From positions 62,001 to 126,000 of the forward strand of contig NZ_JAUSUM010000003.1 of assembly GCF_030813635.1 (NCBI RefSeq): a DNA stretch of 64,000 nt. The letters run 5' to 3'. This document shows positions 53,794 through 63,770 of this stretch, in pieces. Origin of the DNA: Salibacterium salarium. Lineage in GTDB: Bacteria > Bacillota > Bacilli > Bacillales > Marinococcaceae. Each line of letters starts with the position of its first letter. Positions within the stretch are counted from its first letter, which is position 1. A program made the translations under genes and the position numbers. The notes under the pieces are model-generated. The model worked only from the letters and a program-made list of their open reading frames with translations, was not told the origin of the DNA and did no database searches.

Positions 53794-55748
53794 TTTTCTC
53801 CCCCCCTTGCCTTTTCTTCGGTTTCTTTTATTTCTTCAACGGAGACATGGAAACCATCATCATAATCAAAAGAACGAATGAACATGCAAACTAGCACGCC
53901 TATCAATCCGGCTATCGCCATCCATATCCATTCCCATACCAGCCCAAAACTTCCGACAAACATGAAAGCCATCATAATAAACGGAATTCCAGAATCACTC
54001 GGCATGTGAATTGGTTCCACCTTCTCTTTATCGTAGGTTGTTTCTCCTTTACTTTTCATAATCCAATATGCTTCTGGTCCTTCAATTTTCGGAACGGTAG
54101 CAAAGTTGTAATATGGGACTGGCGTTGTCGTTGCCCATTCTAATGCTCGTCCATCCCATGCATCCCCTTGTGTTTCACGAGGACTGTAACGGAAGCTGTA
54201 GTAAATGTTATAAACAAATACTGCAAAACCGATTGCCATAAGAGCAGCACCAACAGACGCAGTGACACTCAAAGGCATCCATTCTGGTTCAATTGTATAG
54301 GTCCGACGTGGCATACCTGCAAATCCAAGGAAATACATTGGCAAGAAGCAGACATTAAATCCAATCATAAAGAACCAGAAACTGATTTTACCCAATTTCT
54401 CATTCATTTTATGACCAAACATCTTTGGATACCAGAATGTTAATCCGGCAAAACAACCAAATACCGTTCCGGCAATTAGCACATAGTGAAAGTGAGCGAC
54501 GAGAAAGTACGTATTATGGTACTGATAATCTGCCGCCGCCATCGCTAGCATAACACCAGTTACCCCACCAATTACAAAACATGGAATAAAGGCGAGTGAC
54601 CATAACATCGGCGTATCAAATCGTATTCGTCCCTTATACATCGTGCCGAGCCAGTTAAATATTTTAACCCCCGTTGGCACCGCAATAAGCATCGTTGTTA
54701 CGGAGAAGAATGAGTTCACCGCTGCTCCTGATCCCATGGTGAAGAAGTGGTGTACCCACACAACAAAGCTAAGTCCCGCAATAATTACCATCGAGATAAC
54801 CATCGCTTTGTAACCAAATAACTGCTTCCGGGCAAACGTAGAAATAACTTCTGAAAATATTCCAAACGCTGGTAAAATAACAATATATACTTCTGGGTGA
54901 CCCCATAGCCAGAAAAGATTTGCCCACATCATCGGCATACCTTCACCGGTCAGCGTGAAAAAGTGAGAACCAAAAATACGGTCTACTGTCATTAAAGCTA
55001 AAGCCACTGTCAAAATAGGAAATGCAAACACGATAATAATCGATGTAATCAATGAAGACCAAGTGAAAATTGGCAATCTCATCATTTTCATACCGGGAGC
55101 TCTCATTTTTAAAATAGTAACTAGAAAGTTAATTCCTGTAGCAAGTGTCCCAATACCAGCAACTTGCAGTCCCATTAAATAATAGTTTTGGCTCGGTCCG
55201 GGATTTAAGTTTTCACCAGCCATCGGTGCATAGTTCGTCCAACCCGCATCTGGTGATCCACCGATAACAAAGGAGATGTTAAACAGCAATGCACCAAACG
55301 CAAAGGACCAAAAACTAACTGCGTTTAAAAATGGAAAGGCAACGTCCCTCGCACCAATTTGTAATGGAATAATATAGTTCATTAATCCAATCAAAAAAGG
55401 CATTGCCATAAAAATAATCATAATCGTACCGTGAGTCGTAAATACTTCATTGTAATGTTGAGAATCCAGGAATTCCATCCCTGGCAATGTCAGCTGAATT
55501 CTCATCATTAAACCGTCCACACCGCCGCGGAATAACATGGCTATCGCAGCAATAATATACATAATCCCGATTTTTTTATGGTCTACTGTCGTAAGCCATT
55601 CTCTCCATAGATAGCCCCACTTCTTAAAGTACGTCAGTACAAAAACAATCGCAATGGAAACTAACGCCATCGATACCATGGCACCATAAATTAATGGCTC
55701 CCCCGTAACAAAAAAATCATCAACTAAAAAATTTATGAAATTCTCCAC
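53790..55748 (-). CDS. qoxB: Cytochrome aa3 quinol oxidase subunit I
   Basis: Catalytic subunit of the proton-pumping menaquinol oxidase, 652 residues, about 14-15 helices. The heme/copper site is seen in TVDHKKIGIMYII, FTTHGTIMIIFMAMP (heme a His), WLWGHPEVYIVILPAFGIFS (CuB His with Tyr), WVHHFFTMG (two CuB His) and FLVAHFHYVLIAGTVFG (heme ligands). The D- and K-channel regions appear complete. GTG start seven bases after AGGTG. It lies 30 bp after qoxA. Confidence 0.96.
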   Translation of the reverse strand: MENFINFLVDDFFVTGEPLIYGAMVSMALVSIAIVFVLTYFKKWGYLWREWLTTVDHKKIGIMYIIAAIAMLFRGGVDGLMMRIQLTLPGMEFLDSQHYNEVFTTHGTIMIIFMAMPFLIGLMNYIIPLQIGARDVAFPFLNAVSFWSFAFGALLFNISFVIGGSPDAGWTNYAPMAGENLNPGPSQNYYLMGLQVAGIGTLATGINFLVTILKMRAPGMKMMRLPIFTWSSLITSIIIVFAFPILTVALALMTVDRIFGSHFFTLTGEGMPMMWANLFWLWGHPEVYIVILPAFGIFSEVISTFARKQLFGYKAMVISMVIIAGLSFVVWVHHFFTMGSGAAVNSFFSVTTMLIAVPTGVKIFNWLGTMYKGRIRFDTPMLWSLAFIPCFVIGGVTGVMLAMAAADYQYHNTYFLVAHFHYVLIAGTVFGCFAGLTFWYPKMFGHKMNEKLGKISFWFFMIGFNVCFLPMYFLGFAGMPRRTYTIEPEWMPLSVTASVGAALMAIGFAVFVYNIYYSFRYSPRETQGDAWDGRALEWATTTPVPYYNFATVPKIEGPEAYWIMKSKGETTYDKEKVEPIHMPSDSGIPFIMMAFMFVGSFGLVWEWIWMAIAGLIGVLVCMFIRSFDYDDGFHVSVEEIKETEEKARGGEK

Positions 55749-55778
55749 TTTATTTCACCTGCTTTCCGTCCGCCTCGG

Positions 55779-56708
55779 TTATTCATCTTCGACACCTCTA
55801 CCACCTTCTAAGTGTAGCGGCTCTTCAAAAGCATCTTTATGACGCTTTATTAAATAATCGCTTCCTTGATGAGTTCCATGGTCCACATAGTCTAAATGTG
55901 TAGAAGAAAATTCCATTTCTTTTAATAAACCAGGCGCTAACAATGAATCATATTTTTCCTGTGTTAATTCTGATGCGTCTTCTTGTGTTTCTTCTACCCA
56001 AGTTTCAAACTCATCTGCTGATTCTGCATGTACATCAAACGTCTGCTCAGCAAAGCCGGAACCAGTAAAGTTAGAGTTTCTTCCCTCGTACGTTCCTTCT
56101 TCATCAGCTTGCAAATATAACGTATTCTCCATGCCGGCCATATTATATTTTTGTCCTCCAAGTGCTGGTATCCAAAGCGATGCCATCGAGTCTGCAGAAG
56201 ACAAACGGAATTCTATCGCTCGATCGGTTGGAATGTGTAAGTAGTTCACGGTTTCAATATCTTGTTCCGGATAGCTGAAAAACCATTTCCAATCCGCAGA
56301 TGTTGCATAGACAACAAGAGGCTCCTTTTCACTAGAAGCTTCTGGAGGTTCCTCTAATTCATAAATCGTAATAACGGTCGGAATTGATAATGCTGTCACA
56401 ATAATTAATGGAATGACAGTCCAAATGATTTCAAGTTTCGTATTCCCCTCATGATCAGGGTCATAGTCTTTTTCGCCACGATCAGGACGTTCGCGGTATT
56501 TAATAATCATATAAGTAAAAGCTACAAAAACGACTGCCACCACAAACAGCATAAGAATAATAGAAAATATAATTAGGTCACTCTGACTTTCCCCAACCGG
56601 TCCTTTAGGGTCTAAGACCGTCAAGTCAGCACACCCAGTCACTAAAAATATAAGCGCAAAAGCTGGCAAAACTGCCCATCGCTTTATTCGTCTATATATA
56701 TCTTTCAT
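55779..56708 (-). CDS. qoxA: Cytochrome aa3 quinol oxidase subunit II
   Basis: Lipoprotein subunit II, 309 residues. The signal ends at the lipobox LVTGC. Two helices (about 42-68 and 85-110; IIWTVIPLIIVTALSIPTV) precede a cupredoxin domain (WKWFFSYPEQDIETVNYL; NSNFTGSGFAEQTFDVHA). The CuA ligands (CxxxC, His, Met) are absent, the mark of a quinol rather than cytochrome c oxidase. It heads qoxABCD and has GGGAG eight bases before the ATG. The last 80 residues are acidic. Confidence 0.95.
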   Translation of the reverse strand: MKDIYRRIKRWAVLPAFALIFLVTGCADLTVLDPKGPVGESQSDLIIFSIILMLFVVAVVFVAFTYMIIKYRERPDRGEKDYDPDHEGNTKLEIIWTVIPLIIVTALSIPTVITIYELEEPPEASSEKEPLVVYATSADWKWFFSYPEQDIETVNYLHIPTDRAIEFRLSSADSMASLWIPALGGQKYNMAGMENTLYLQADEEGTYEGRNSNFTGSGFAEQTFDVHAESADEFETWVEETQEDASELTQEKYDSLLAPGLLKEMEFSSTHLDYVDHGTHQGSDYLIKRHKDAFEEPLHLEGGRGVEDE

Positions 56709-56899
56709 TCATTACACTCCCTTCTTTAATAAACAATCTCTCTAATATTCCTTGTCCATCATAGCAAATCCACTGTCATCAACGGATTCGTTATTAAATT
56801 TGTCATATAAAACTCACGAAAATGTTTCAAAATGAACACAAATCATTCATAAAATATTCAATGATTTCGTTTTCACGCTTTTTTTCAGAAAACAAAAAT

Positions 56900-56929
56900 A
56901 GATGAGTCTCTATTTCGAAGAGCTCACCT
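56900..56929 (-). terminator. Terminator of the DUF1611-racemase operon
   Basis: GATGAG-TCTCT pairs imperfectly with AGAG-CTCACC around ATTTCGA. The minus strand continues CTATTTTTGTTTT, 33 bp after the racemase stop. Confidence 0.78.
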
Positions 56930-56961
56930 TTTTACCTCTATATTAAAATGAAAAATATTCA

Positions 56962-58035
56962 TCAATGACAAACATATTTTTTTGTAACATATGGAGATGT
57001 CATAGCTTGTAGAAGGGCTCCATAAGTACAGCTGAAGTCTACTTCATCTCCAACCCTTAAACCAGATGTCTTCGCATCAATAACCATATGATCACTGCTT
57101 GCACCCAGTATCTCTACATCCATTAAAGGTGTCAGACCTCGAATTAGTATATCTTGATGACCTACCCCAAGAATCACTCGATTCATCATTCCTTTATCCT
57201 TAAAACTAGGAATATTCCCAAAGGCATCCTTTCCAATTTCTCCATCAGGTAAAGAAGGCTTCTCTTTTGCCTCTACCACTTCAGAAACGAATGTAAACGT
57301 ATTGGTATATAATGCCGGAATTGTTTTTTGTTCAAGCGTCTCCACTCCCAGTAATATTGATTCACCAAGTCTTACGTTATTTATATTTCCTGGGTCTTCC
57401 ACTTTCGTAAACCATTGATAGTTTGCAGAATTTCCACCTGAAATGTAATCAAAACATAAAGAATATGTTGATTCTAACTCTGAGGCTAGTAGAGACAAAA
57501 CTGATAATTTTTCATTGCTCGGTTTCACACCGCCAAAACAAGCAAAATTCGCAGCTATACCAACCAACTGCACCCCAGATAAGCCCAAGATCTTTTGCAC
57601 CATTTCGTGAATATCTTTGGGTAAAATTCCTTCTCTTCCATCTCCCATTTCTATCATTAAAATTATTTTATGCCTTTGATTCGCTCTTTTGGCACTCTGC
57701 GAAAGCTTTTCAATCACCACCCATTCAGACTGAATGCTGACGTCGGCGTATCTTGTTACATCCCCCACTTCCTGAATAGAAGAAATTTTCAACAGAACAT
57801 ATTCCGCTTCAACTTTCGCATCTCGCATCTTTTTAATATTACTAATCTTTGAATCTGCTAACGTATGAATACCAGCTTCGACAAACACTTTTGCTACAGC
57901 AGGATCTCCACAAACCGCTTTTGTAACTCCCATAATGCCTATCCCTTTTTTGTCAAACAATTGTAATAACACGTTAGCGTTATGAGCGATTTTAGCTAGA
58001 TTTATTTCTATACGAGGCGTGAATGATTGTATCAA
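56962..58035 (-). CDS. Alanine/ornithine racemase-family PLP enzyme
   Basis: Fold-type III PLP enzyme of 357 residues related to clostridial ornithine racemase and YhfX. The PLP lysine is probably Lys39 in IMGVTKAVCGDPAVA. Other family segments are HTLADSKISNIKKMRDA, LMIEMGDGREGI, GIAANFACFGGVKPS and ISGGNSANYQWF, with VRLGESILLGVETL near the phosphate site. It begins with TTG overlapping the stop of the DUF1611 gene by 4 bp and no ribosome site of its own, so it is translationally coupled. The amino acid racemised is unknown. Confidence 0.82.
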   Translation of the reverse strand: MIQSFTPRIEINLAKIAHNANVLLQLFDKKGIGIMGVTKAVCGDPAVAKVFVEAGIHTLADSKISNIKKMRDAKVEAEYVLLKISSIQEVGDVTRYADVSIQSEWVVIEKLSQSAKRANQRHKIILMIEMGDGREGILPKDIHEMVQKILGLSGVQLVGIAANFACFGGVKPSNEKLSVLSLLASELESTYSLCFDYISGGNSANYQWFTKVEDPGNINNVRLGESILLGVETLEQKTIPALYTNTFTFVSEVVEAKEKPSLPDGEIGKDAFGNIPSFKDKGMMNRVILGVGHQDILIRGLTPLMDVEILGASSDHMVIDAKTSGLRVGDEVDFSCTYGALLQAMTSPYVTKKYVCH

Positions 58036-59126
58036 TAAACGATTTTCTTTTTGATTTTATGCTTCAATGAAGGATAAGCATTGAAGATACTCTGTACTAA
58101 TTTCTCACAACCATGCTCAAGAGCATCTGTGGCAGGCAGTTTAAGTTGTTTTTCATAATCTTTCACCGTTTGTTCAATTTCTTGATTGTTCATATTTTCA
58201 TGGTTGATGGTCACAGCGATGACTTTTGCTGTTGAGAAGTGTTCAATAAGTTCTATTTCACTTTCAACCGTAGGCATTTTCATAAAATCAAAATCTCCTA
58301 AGTATTTTCTTTTAGGAGGGTGTTGAACGATGACTGTACTAGCTCTTGATCCTCTCAAGATGCCGCATGAACTAATATATGCCGGATGGCTTAATGCCCC
58401 TTGGCCCTCTACAATAATTATATCGGGACTTTCTCTTTCATACGCTTTCAATATTTGACTTTCCAACTCTCCAATAGCATATTGAGAAGGGATAGCATCA
58501 ATAGCAACTCCATACTTTGCGCCTTGGATGAGACCAGTTTGTCCGGTAGCGATAAACACAACACGCAATCCTTTCTCTATGAGTGCTTCCTCAAGTAAAA
58601 CGGACGTCGTTCTTTTCCCCACCGCGCTGTCTGTTCCAAGTACTGCTAATACAGGAACATCAATATGAAAGACTTTTCCAGAAAAAAGGTTCATATCCTT
58701 TTTTTGAGGCGGTTTTCTCACATCCTTTATCGCAACACCGCATCTCCTTGCATGATCCATAAACTCAGAGTCTTCTGTAAAAAATTCATGAAGTGTATTC
58801 ACAATGTTTATTCCATACTCCATAGCACTCATGACAACGTCTCTTTCTATTTGTTTCAAGAACGCCTCCGCCGGTGCAAGTCCATAGATAAATTGGGTTG
58901 GTAGCTCATGCAAGTTTTGTAATGCATGCTCCAAACTTTTAAATACAGGAATCCCATTTTCTTTTCCATCTATTAGCTCTCCAGCATCCATACCATACTT
59001 TGTGCTGTCTATGACTCCTACTACATCATAAAGCCGCGAACTTCTCACTAATCCATTAGCTGTTTTTCCGTCCATTTTTCCAAAGTTACCTTCGCAATAA
59101 ATAATAGCCGATTCTTTAACCATCAT
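58032..59126 (-). CDS. DUF1611-family P-loop protein (DgcN-like)
   Basis: A 364-residue two-domain protein. The N-terminal Rossmann-like part has VRSSRLYDVVGVIDSTKYGM. The C-terminal part is a P-loop domain with VLGTDSAVGKRTTSVLLEEA near residue 162 and IIIVEGQGALSHPAYISS near residue 236. The family (DUF1611) includes DgcN, reported as a D-glutamate N-acetyltransferase acting with the racemase DgcA. Its pairing here with a PLP racemase-family enzyme supports a D-amino-acid role without proving it. Start ATG 59126 or the next codon, after AAGGAG. The leader contains an attenuator. Confidence 0.78.
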   Translation of the reverse strand: MMVKESAIIYCEGNFGKMDGKTANGLVRSSRLYDVVGVIDSTKYGMDAGELIDGKENGIPVFKSLEHALQNLHELPTQFIYGLAPAEAFLKQIERDVVMSAMEYGINIVNTLHEFFTEDSEFMDHARRCGVAIKDVRKPPQKKDMNLFSGKVFHIDVPVLAVLGTDSAVGKRTTSVLLEEALIEKGLRVVFIATGQTGLIQGAKYGVAIDAIPSQYAIGELESQILKAYERESPDIIIVEGQGALSHPAYISSCGILRGSRASTVIVQHPPKRKYLGDFDFMKMPTVESEIELIEHFSTAKVIAVTINHENMNNQEIEQTVKDYEKQLKLPATDALEHGCEKLVQSIFNAYPSLKHKIKKKIVY

Positions 59127-59174
59127 TACTCTCCTTACAATTAATTTCCTTAAAAAATAAAAATTGTAAATAAA

Positions 59175-59235
59175 GGTTGTAAAAAAACCTCTGCGTATGC
59201 AGAAAGGTTTTTAAGTACCACCCGCAATATTAGTT
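59175..59235 (-). promoter_or_regulatory. Attenuator with T-box-like core before the DUF1611 gene
   Basis: On the minus strand GCGGGTGGTACTTA, holding nine bases of the T-box antiterminator core (GGGTGGTAC), is followed at once by the hairpin AAAACC-TT-TCTGC / GCAGA-GGTTTT and seven Ts, some 50 bp before the gene. A TGCTATAGT extended -10 is seen upstream at about 59272-59264. No full T-box stem I was found, so the element is incomplete, minimal, or a coincidence. Confidence 0.5.
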
Positions 59236-59466
59236 TATAAATATAGCTTTTTCTTGTTCCCTTAACTATAGCATACTTTTTCTATTTGCAGGGGTTTTTA
59301 TCGTTAATAAGCAGGTATTTTACTTTATTCATAAAATAAGTTTAGATGCAGGAGGTTGGTCTAATAGCAACTAAGTCGGGACCAAGGGACAAATGTTCCA
59401 TCATTCAGAATTAGATTTATCTCATTCGATTATTTTTATATGTCCCCATGCCATTCATCTATTTAG

Positions 59467-60393
59467 TCAGCCGGCCTTTTCTTTTGTTTCTCTTCTTTTT
59501 CGACTTCGTATCGTACTATTTGAACGTGATATCGTGAAAATCAACAATCCAGTCCATACAATAACAAATGCTATGAATTGCTGCTGACTGAACGGTTCTT
59601 GAAACAAAAATACCCCTAGAATCAGCATGATGGTTGGAGCGAAATATTGAAGAAAACCCATCAAAGAAAAGGAAATCCGTTTCGCACCTGCTGCAAACAA
59701 CAGTAATGGAATAGCGGTAGCTGCACCAGCTCCGAGAAGAAATAATGTAGTATTCGTCCCATAATGAAACACAGCGCTATTTCCTTCGCGGATAAAGAAT
59801 AGAAACAACAGTGCAAAAGGTGTCATCAACAACGTTTCTATTGTTAAACCTGCCCATGCGCCAACTGCTGCGGTTTTTTTAATTAATCCATAAAATCCAA
59901 AACTTAATGCAAGACCAAGCGCTGCCCATGGCAAATAGCCATAGTACACCGTTAATGTGACAACACCGGCAACGGCTAACAAAAATGCTAATCCTTCCGA
60001 TTTGGACAGCTTTTCTTTCAAAAAGATAGTTGCGAGCACGACATTAATGAGCGGATTAATATAGTAGCCAAGACTTGCCTCTATGACACGGTCACTATTT
60101 ACAGCAAAAATAAAGATAAACCAATTAATACTAATTAATATTGCAGCTAGTGAAATAGCAATTCCCGATTTTCGAGACGAAAACGTCTGCTTTATTTCCC
60201 CCCATACTCCCTTTAACTTTCTCATCAAAAATAATGCAACAATCATAAAGACTAGAGACCATACAATACGATGAGCGAGAACCTCTGCCGCCGGAACATC
60301 CCCGACTAGTTTCCAATATAAAGGTAAAAACCCCCAACTCACGTAAGCCAGCATCGCCGCAAGAACTCCCCAACCTTGTTGTTTCTCTCCCAT
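59467..60393 (-). CDS. rarD: RarD-type DMT transporter
   Basis: Ten-helix transporter of 308 residues matching RarD (B. subtilis YojE). It shows AYVSWGFLPLYWKLVGDVPA, then EVLAHRIVWSLVFM, SINWFIFIFAVNSDRVIEAS, SLGYYINPLINVVLATIFL and SFSLMGFLQYFAPTIMLILG. Substrate unknown. ATG after GAGGGAG. A basic tail of about 15 residues ends the protein. It is separated from the DUF1611 operon by about 340 bp. Confidence 0.9.
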   Translation of the reverse strand: MGEKQQGWGVLAAMLAYVSWGFLPLYWKLVGDVPAAEVLAHRIVWSLVFMIVALFLMRKLKGVWGEIKQTFSSRKSGIAISLAAILISINWFIFIFAVNSDRVIEASLGYYINPLINVVLATIFLKEKLSKSEGLAFLLAVAGVVTLTVYYGYLPWAALGLALSFGFYGLIKKTAAVGAWAGLTIETLLMTPFALLFLFFIREGNSAVFHYGTNTTLFLLGAGAATAIPLLLFAAGAKRISFSLMGFLQYFAPTIMLILGVFLFQEPFSQQQFIAFVIVWTGLLIFTISRSNSTIRSRKRRETKEKAG

Positions 60394-60497
60394 GTCACTC
60401 CCTCGATTCTATCTCTCTATTTATTCTTTGATTACTACAGTATAAAACATATTATTTATGTCCCGCTACTTTTTCGTTTTATCATAAGATATTTTCA

Positions 60498-60526
60498 AAA
60501 AAATAACCCAGCTTACTTCTGCTGGG
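60498..60526 (-). terminator. Terminator of the DUF2935 gene
   Basis: CCCAGC (60507-60512) pairs with GCTGGG (60521-60526). The minus strand continues TTATTTTTTT. Confidence 0.8.
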
Positions 60527-60543
60527 GATTACAATCATATTAA

Positions 60544-61353
60544 TTAAGCATCCACTCTATGTTTAGCTGGATTACAATCAGGACTTTCAGTATAAGCAGA
60601 TTCAGCCAATTTCCATAGATAGTAACATTCTTCTCTTGACATGTGATCGGCCATTAGCGGCGTTAGCGTTCCTAACATCTCTTTTGTTATCCCCATTTCT
60701 TCCAACTCATTTAAAAAACTGCGAAAGATATCAAATTCCAACTTAACCTGACTATTCAGCCGATTCAATGCCGGAAACGTCTCTACATTTGCACGTAAAT
60801 ACCCCGCCATTTCTACTGCTTTTAAGTAAAAATGATCAAATTCATCTGTAAACACTCGCGATTGTTCTTTTAAGTTATTCTCTATTTTATCCAACGATCC
60901 AGTTATTGCATCAGCATGCCCTGCGGCATCCAGCAGCCACACAAGATGATGATGAAGCGGGTGACAGACAGGTGGTTCTTCTTGATTTACAAGGTAGCTT
61001 AAAATACGTAAGTATTCTTCCACCTCATTCACCATGTGATTAATAAACGTGGGGGTCAATTCAATTTTGATTTTCCCAGTCAATTGTCTTTGTATAATTT
61101 GCAGTTTAAAAAAACGAATATCTTTGCTTGCCTGTTTTGCGTTCATCGTTAAATTTTCCAATGTTTGTTCTGTATGGTCTTCTGCTACTTCTTCTAATAA
61201 TTGATCAAAAAGTTTGATAAAAGCTTGCGCAGTTTCGATATACTCGGTTTCAGAAGGAGCAAGTGTATCATGGATAAAACGTGCATGATCCCCCAATATT
61301 TGCAGCCAAAACAAATGCTCTTCGGTTGCTGTACCTTCCCAGTTTGTGTTCAA
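60544..61353 (-). CDS. DUF2935-family protein
   Basis: A 269-residue all-helical protein of the DUF2935 family, made of two four-helix units. The first starts EEHLFWLQILGDHARFIHDT and the second CHPLHHHLVWLLDAAGHADA. The repeated E/H-rich helices (EHLFW, DHARF, DHMSREECYYLWK) resemble ferritin-like metal sites. The start is TTG 61353, seven bases after GGAGG. Function unknown; metal binding is a guess from the pattern. Confidence 0.78.
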   Translation of the reverse strand: MNTNWEGTATEEHLFWLQILGDHARFIHDTLAPSETEYIETAQAFIKLFDQLLEEVAEDHTEQTLENLTMNAKQASKDIRFFKLQIIQRQLTGKIKIELTPTFINHMVNEVEEYLRILSYLVNQEEPPVCHPLHHHLVWLLDAAGHADAITGSLDKIENNLKEQSRVFTDEFDHFYLKAVEMAGYLRANVETFPALNRLNSQVKLEFDIFRSFLNELEEMGITKEMLGTLTPLMADHMSREECYYLWKLAESAYTESPDCNPAKHRVDA

Positions 61354-61545
61354 TACCTCTCCTCCTTTGTATTCGTACTCCTTTAAACTATGAGAAAGAA
61401 GCCTGTACTAAAACAAAAAATGATTTCCGTTCGGGAGTTTGTTACATTTCTTAACTAATACTTTTCAGAAATTTAATAAAAATTAAATAAAAGTTTGATA
61501 GACTTAATGAATACTGAATTTATATCGTTAAGGGATGGTGTTTAA

Positions 61546-63759
61546 ATGAAAAACTATTACAAGAAAATGCTTAGTCTTGGGACTGTACTGACGTTGGGAC
61601 TATTAATTGTTCCATCACAACCCAACTTTGCTAAAGCTGATTCGCATGATAAAGAAATTCAGCTGCTGACACTAAACGATTGGCACGGTCAAATTGCTAC
61701 CGAAACAACGATTGATGTTGGAGATGAGACAGTGACAGTTGGCGGGGCAGAATATTTAGCAGCACATCTACAAGACTACAAATCAAAAAATGAAAACACG
61801 ATTGTTGCGCACTCTGGAGACATGATTGGCGGATCTCCGATGATTGCCTCTGCTTTTCAAGATCAACCGGTTGTAGAAATTATGGAAGCAATGAATGTAG
61901 ATGTTGGAACCGTCGGTAATCATGAATTTGATGAAGGGATTGATGAATTCAACCGAATGATAGAGGGTGGGGAACATCCAGATGTAGAAGAAACCGAAGA
62001 TTATGACGGCATAGATTTTCCAAATGTCGCTGCCAATGTCTATGATTCTTCTACCAATGAACTACTGCTTGACCCTTATTATATTAAAGAAATAGATGAT
62101 GTAGAAATTGGATTCATCGGTGTAGCAACAACAGAAACACCTGGTATGGTAAAAGAACAAGGGAATGAAAACCTTGAGGTTCGAGATGAGTTGGAGGCAA
62201 TCAATACATACTCCAAAGAGTTGGTGGATGACCAAGGAGTTGATGCGATTGTCGTCTTAGCTCATAATCCAGCGGCACAAGAAGACGCCACTTTCACAAA
62301 TGAAAAATCAGACGACAAAACTATCGCTAAAGCAGATGGCGGGACATTGATAGAAGACGTAGCAAATTGGGAAAATGAACTCCATGATGAAGTCGACGTC
62401 ATCGTTGCCGGACATAATCATCAAACAGTGAACGCTACATTGAACGACGACGTTGCTGTTGTCCAAGCATGGGAATATGGATATGCTTTTGGAGCTATAA
62501 ACCTTGTAATAGATTCTGAATCTGGCGATATTATCGGGGAAGAGACGGAAGCTGAAATTATTTATAACACACAAGATGTAACCCCGGATGCAGAGATCAG
62601 CGAAATCATTAATAAATATAACGATTTGATTGAACCTATTCAAAATGAAGTCGTCGGGGAAAGTGCTTATAATTATGATAATGAAGGATACCCGTATAAT
62701 GATCGTGCATACGCAGATCACGCAATTGGTAATTTAATAGCCGATTCAATGGCTTGGTCGATGGATTCTGATATCGGTATTATGAATGGCGGCGGTATCC
62801 GCGAAGGACTGGATGCCGGAGAAATAACATTTGGAGATTTATATGCCATTCAACCATTTCAAAACATGCTTGAAACCTTTACTGTCGATGGGGCCGGGCT
62901 TCGTGAAATAATGAATAATCAAATATCAAGCTATGGTCTCGATTACTCTATTTCCGGATTTGAATATACCTACACTTTCGACCATGACAAAGAACAAGGA
63001 CAAGTCGAAGATATGTTTTTGTCAGATGGAACTCCGATTGAAGACGATTTGTCATACACCGTAACAACAAATGATTACAGCTACCTAGCCGATGGCATGG
63101 ACGAATATGCTTTAGGCGAAACAACAATCGGTGATATTGATTCCGATATTCTTCGCGACTATGTAAAAGAGATGGATGAACCACTTGCAATGAAACCAGA
63201 AGGCAGGATAAGACAAGTTACTAATCAATTCGAAGATATCCCGCTTGATAACTGGGCCAATCCATACGTGTTTGATCTTGCTCACAATGGGGTGGCGGAT
63301 GGAACATCAGAGACCACATATTCTCCTTACCAAAACGTCACACGGGCTCAGTTCACATACATGATGACCAATGCATTAGACTTAAGCAGTTCAAGCGACG
63401 CACCATTTGAAGACATTGGCGAGTTAGCGGATGCATCACAAGAGGAAATTACGGCAGCCTACAATGCCGGTATTGTCCAAGGAACGTCTGACAAAACGTT
63501 TGAACCGAACAAACCAATTACTCGTGCTCAAATGGTAACCATGCTAATGAGGGCTTATGAGTATGAGAATGATGAAACGTTCGAAGCTTCTTCCTCAACA
63601 TTTGAAGACATGCATTCTATGAACCAAGAAATGAGGATCGCTGCCGAATCTGCGCACGAACTCGGTTATATCGATGGATATGATAATCAATTCATGCCAA
63701 ATAACACAGCCACCCGTGCCCAAGCAGCCAAAGTATTGTCTCTTTATATGGTAAAATAG
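61546..63759 (+). CDS. SLH-anchored 5'-nucleotidase/metallophosphatase
   Basis: Secreted cell-surface enzyme of 737 residues. Signal peptide residues 1-31 (LGTVLTLGLLIVPSQPNFAK). The metallophosphatase domain (about 36-330) has LLTLNDWHGQIA, VAHSGDMIGGSP, VGNHEFDEG, VVLAHNPAA and VAGHNHQTV, all dimetal ligands. The 5'-nucleotidase C-terminal domain (about 350-560) has DSDIGIMNGGGIREGLDAG. Three S-layer homology repeats follow (about 564-737), each with FED, a Y/G-rich turn and TRAQ. It probably releases nucleosides and phosphate outside the cell. Highly acidic, as expected of a halophile exoprotein. Confidence 0.93.
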   Translation: MKNYYKKMLSLGTVLTLGLLIVPSQPNFAKADSHDKEIQLLTLNDWHGQIATETTIDVGDETVTVGGAEYLAAHLQDYKSKNENTIVAHSGDMIGGSPMIASAFQDQPVVEIMEAMNVDVGTVGNHEFDEGIDEFNRMIEGGEHPDVEETEDYDGIDFPNVAANVYDSSTNELLLDPYYIKEIDDVEIGFIGVATTETPGMVKEQGNENLEVRDELEAINTYSKELVDDQGVDAIVVLAHNPAAQEDATFTNEKSDDKTIAKADGGTLIEDVANWENELHDEVDVIVAGHNHQTVNATLNDDVAVVQAWEYGYAFGAINLVIDSESGDIIGEETEAEIIYNTQDVTPDAEISEIINKYNDLIEPIQNEVVGESAYNYDNEGYPYNDRAYADHAIGNLIADSMAWSMDSDIGIMNGGGIREGLDAGEITFGDLYAIQPFQNMLETFTVDGAGLREIMNNQISSYGLDYSISGFEYTYTFDHDKEQGQVEDMFLSDGTPIEDDLSYTVTTNDYSYLADGMDEYALGETTIGDIDSDILRDYVKEMDEPLAMKPEGRIRQVTNQFEDIPLDNWANPYVFDLAHNGVADGTSETTYSPYQNVTRAQFTYMMTNALDLSSSSDAPFEDIGELADASQEEITAAYNAGIVQGTSDKTFEPNKPITRAQMVTMLMRAYEYENDETFEASSSTFEDMHSMNQEMRIAAESAHELGYIDGYDNQFMPNNTATRAQAAKVLSLYMVK

Positions 63760-63770
63760 TCATCCTCGTT

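Noticed and set aside
59341-59410. TTGGTC/GACCAA inverted repeat as T-box stem I
   Set aside because: It lies upstream of the likely promoter and lacks the conserved AG bulge and specifier-loop features.
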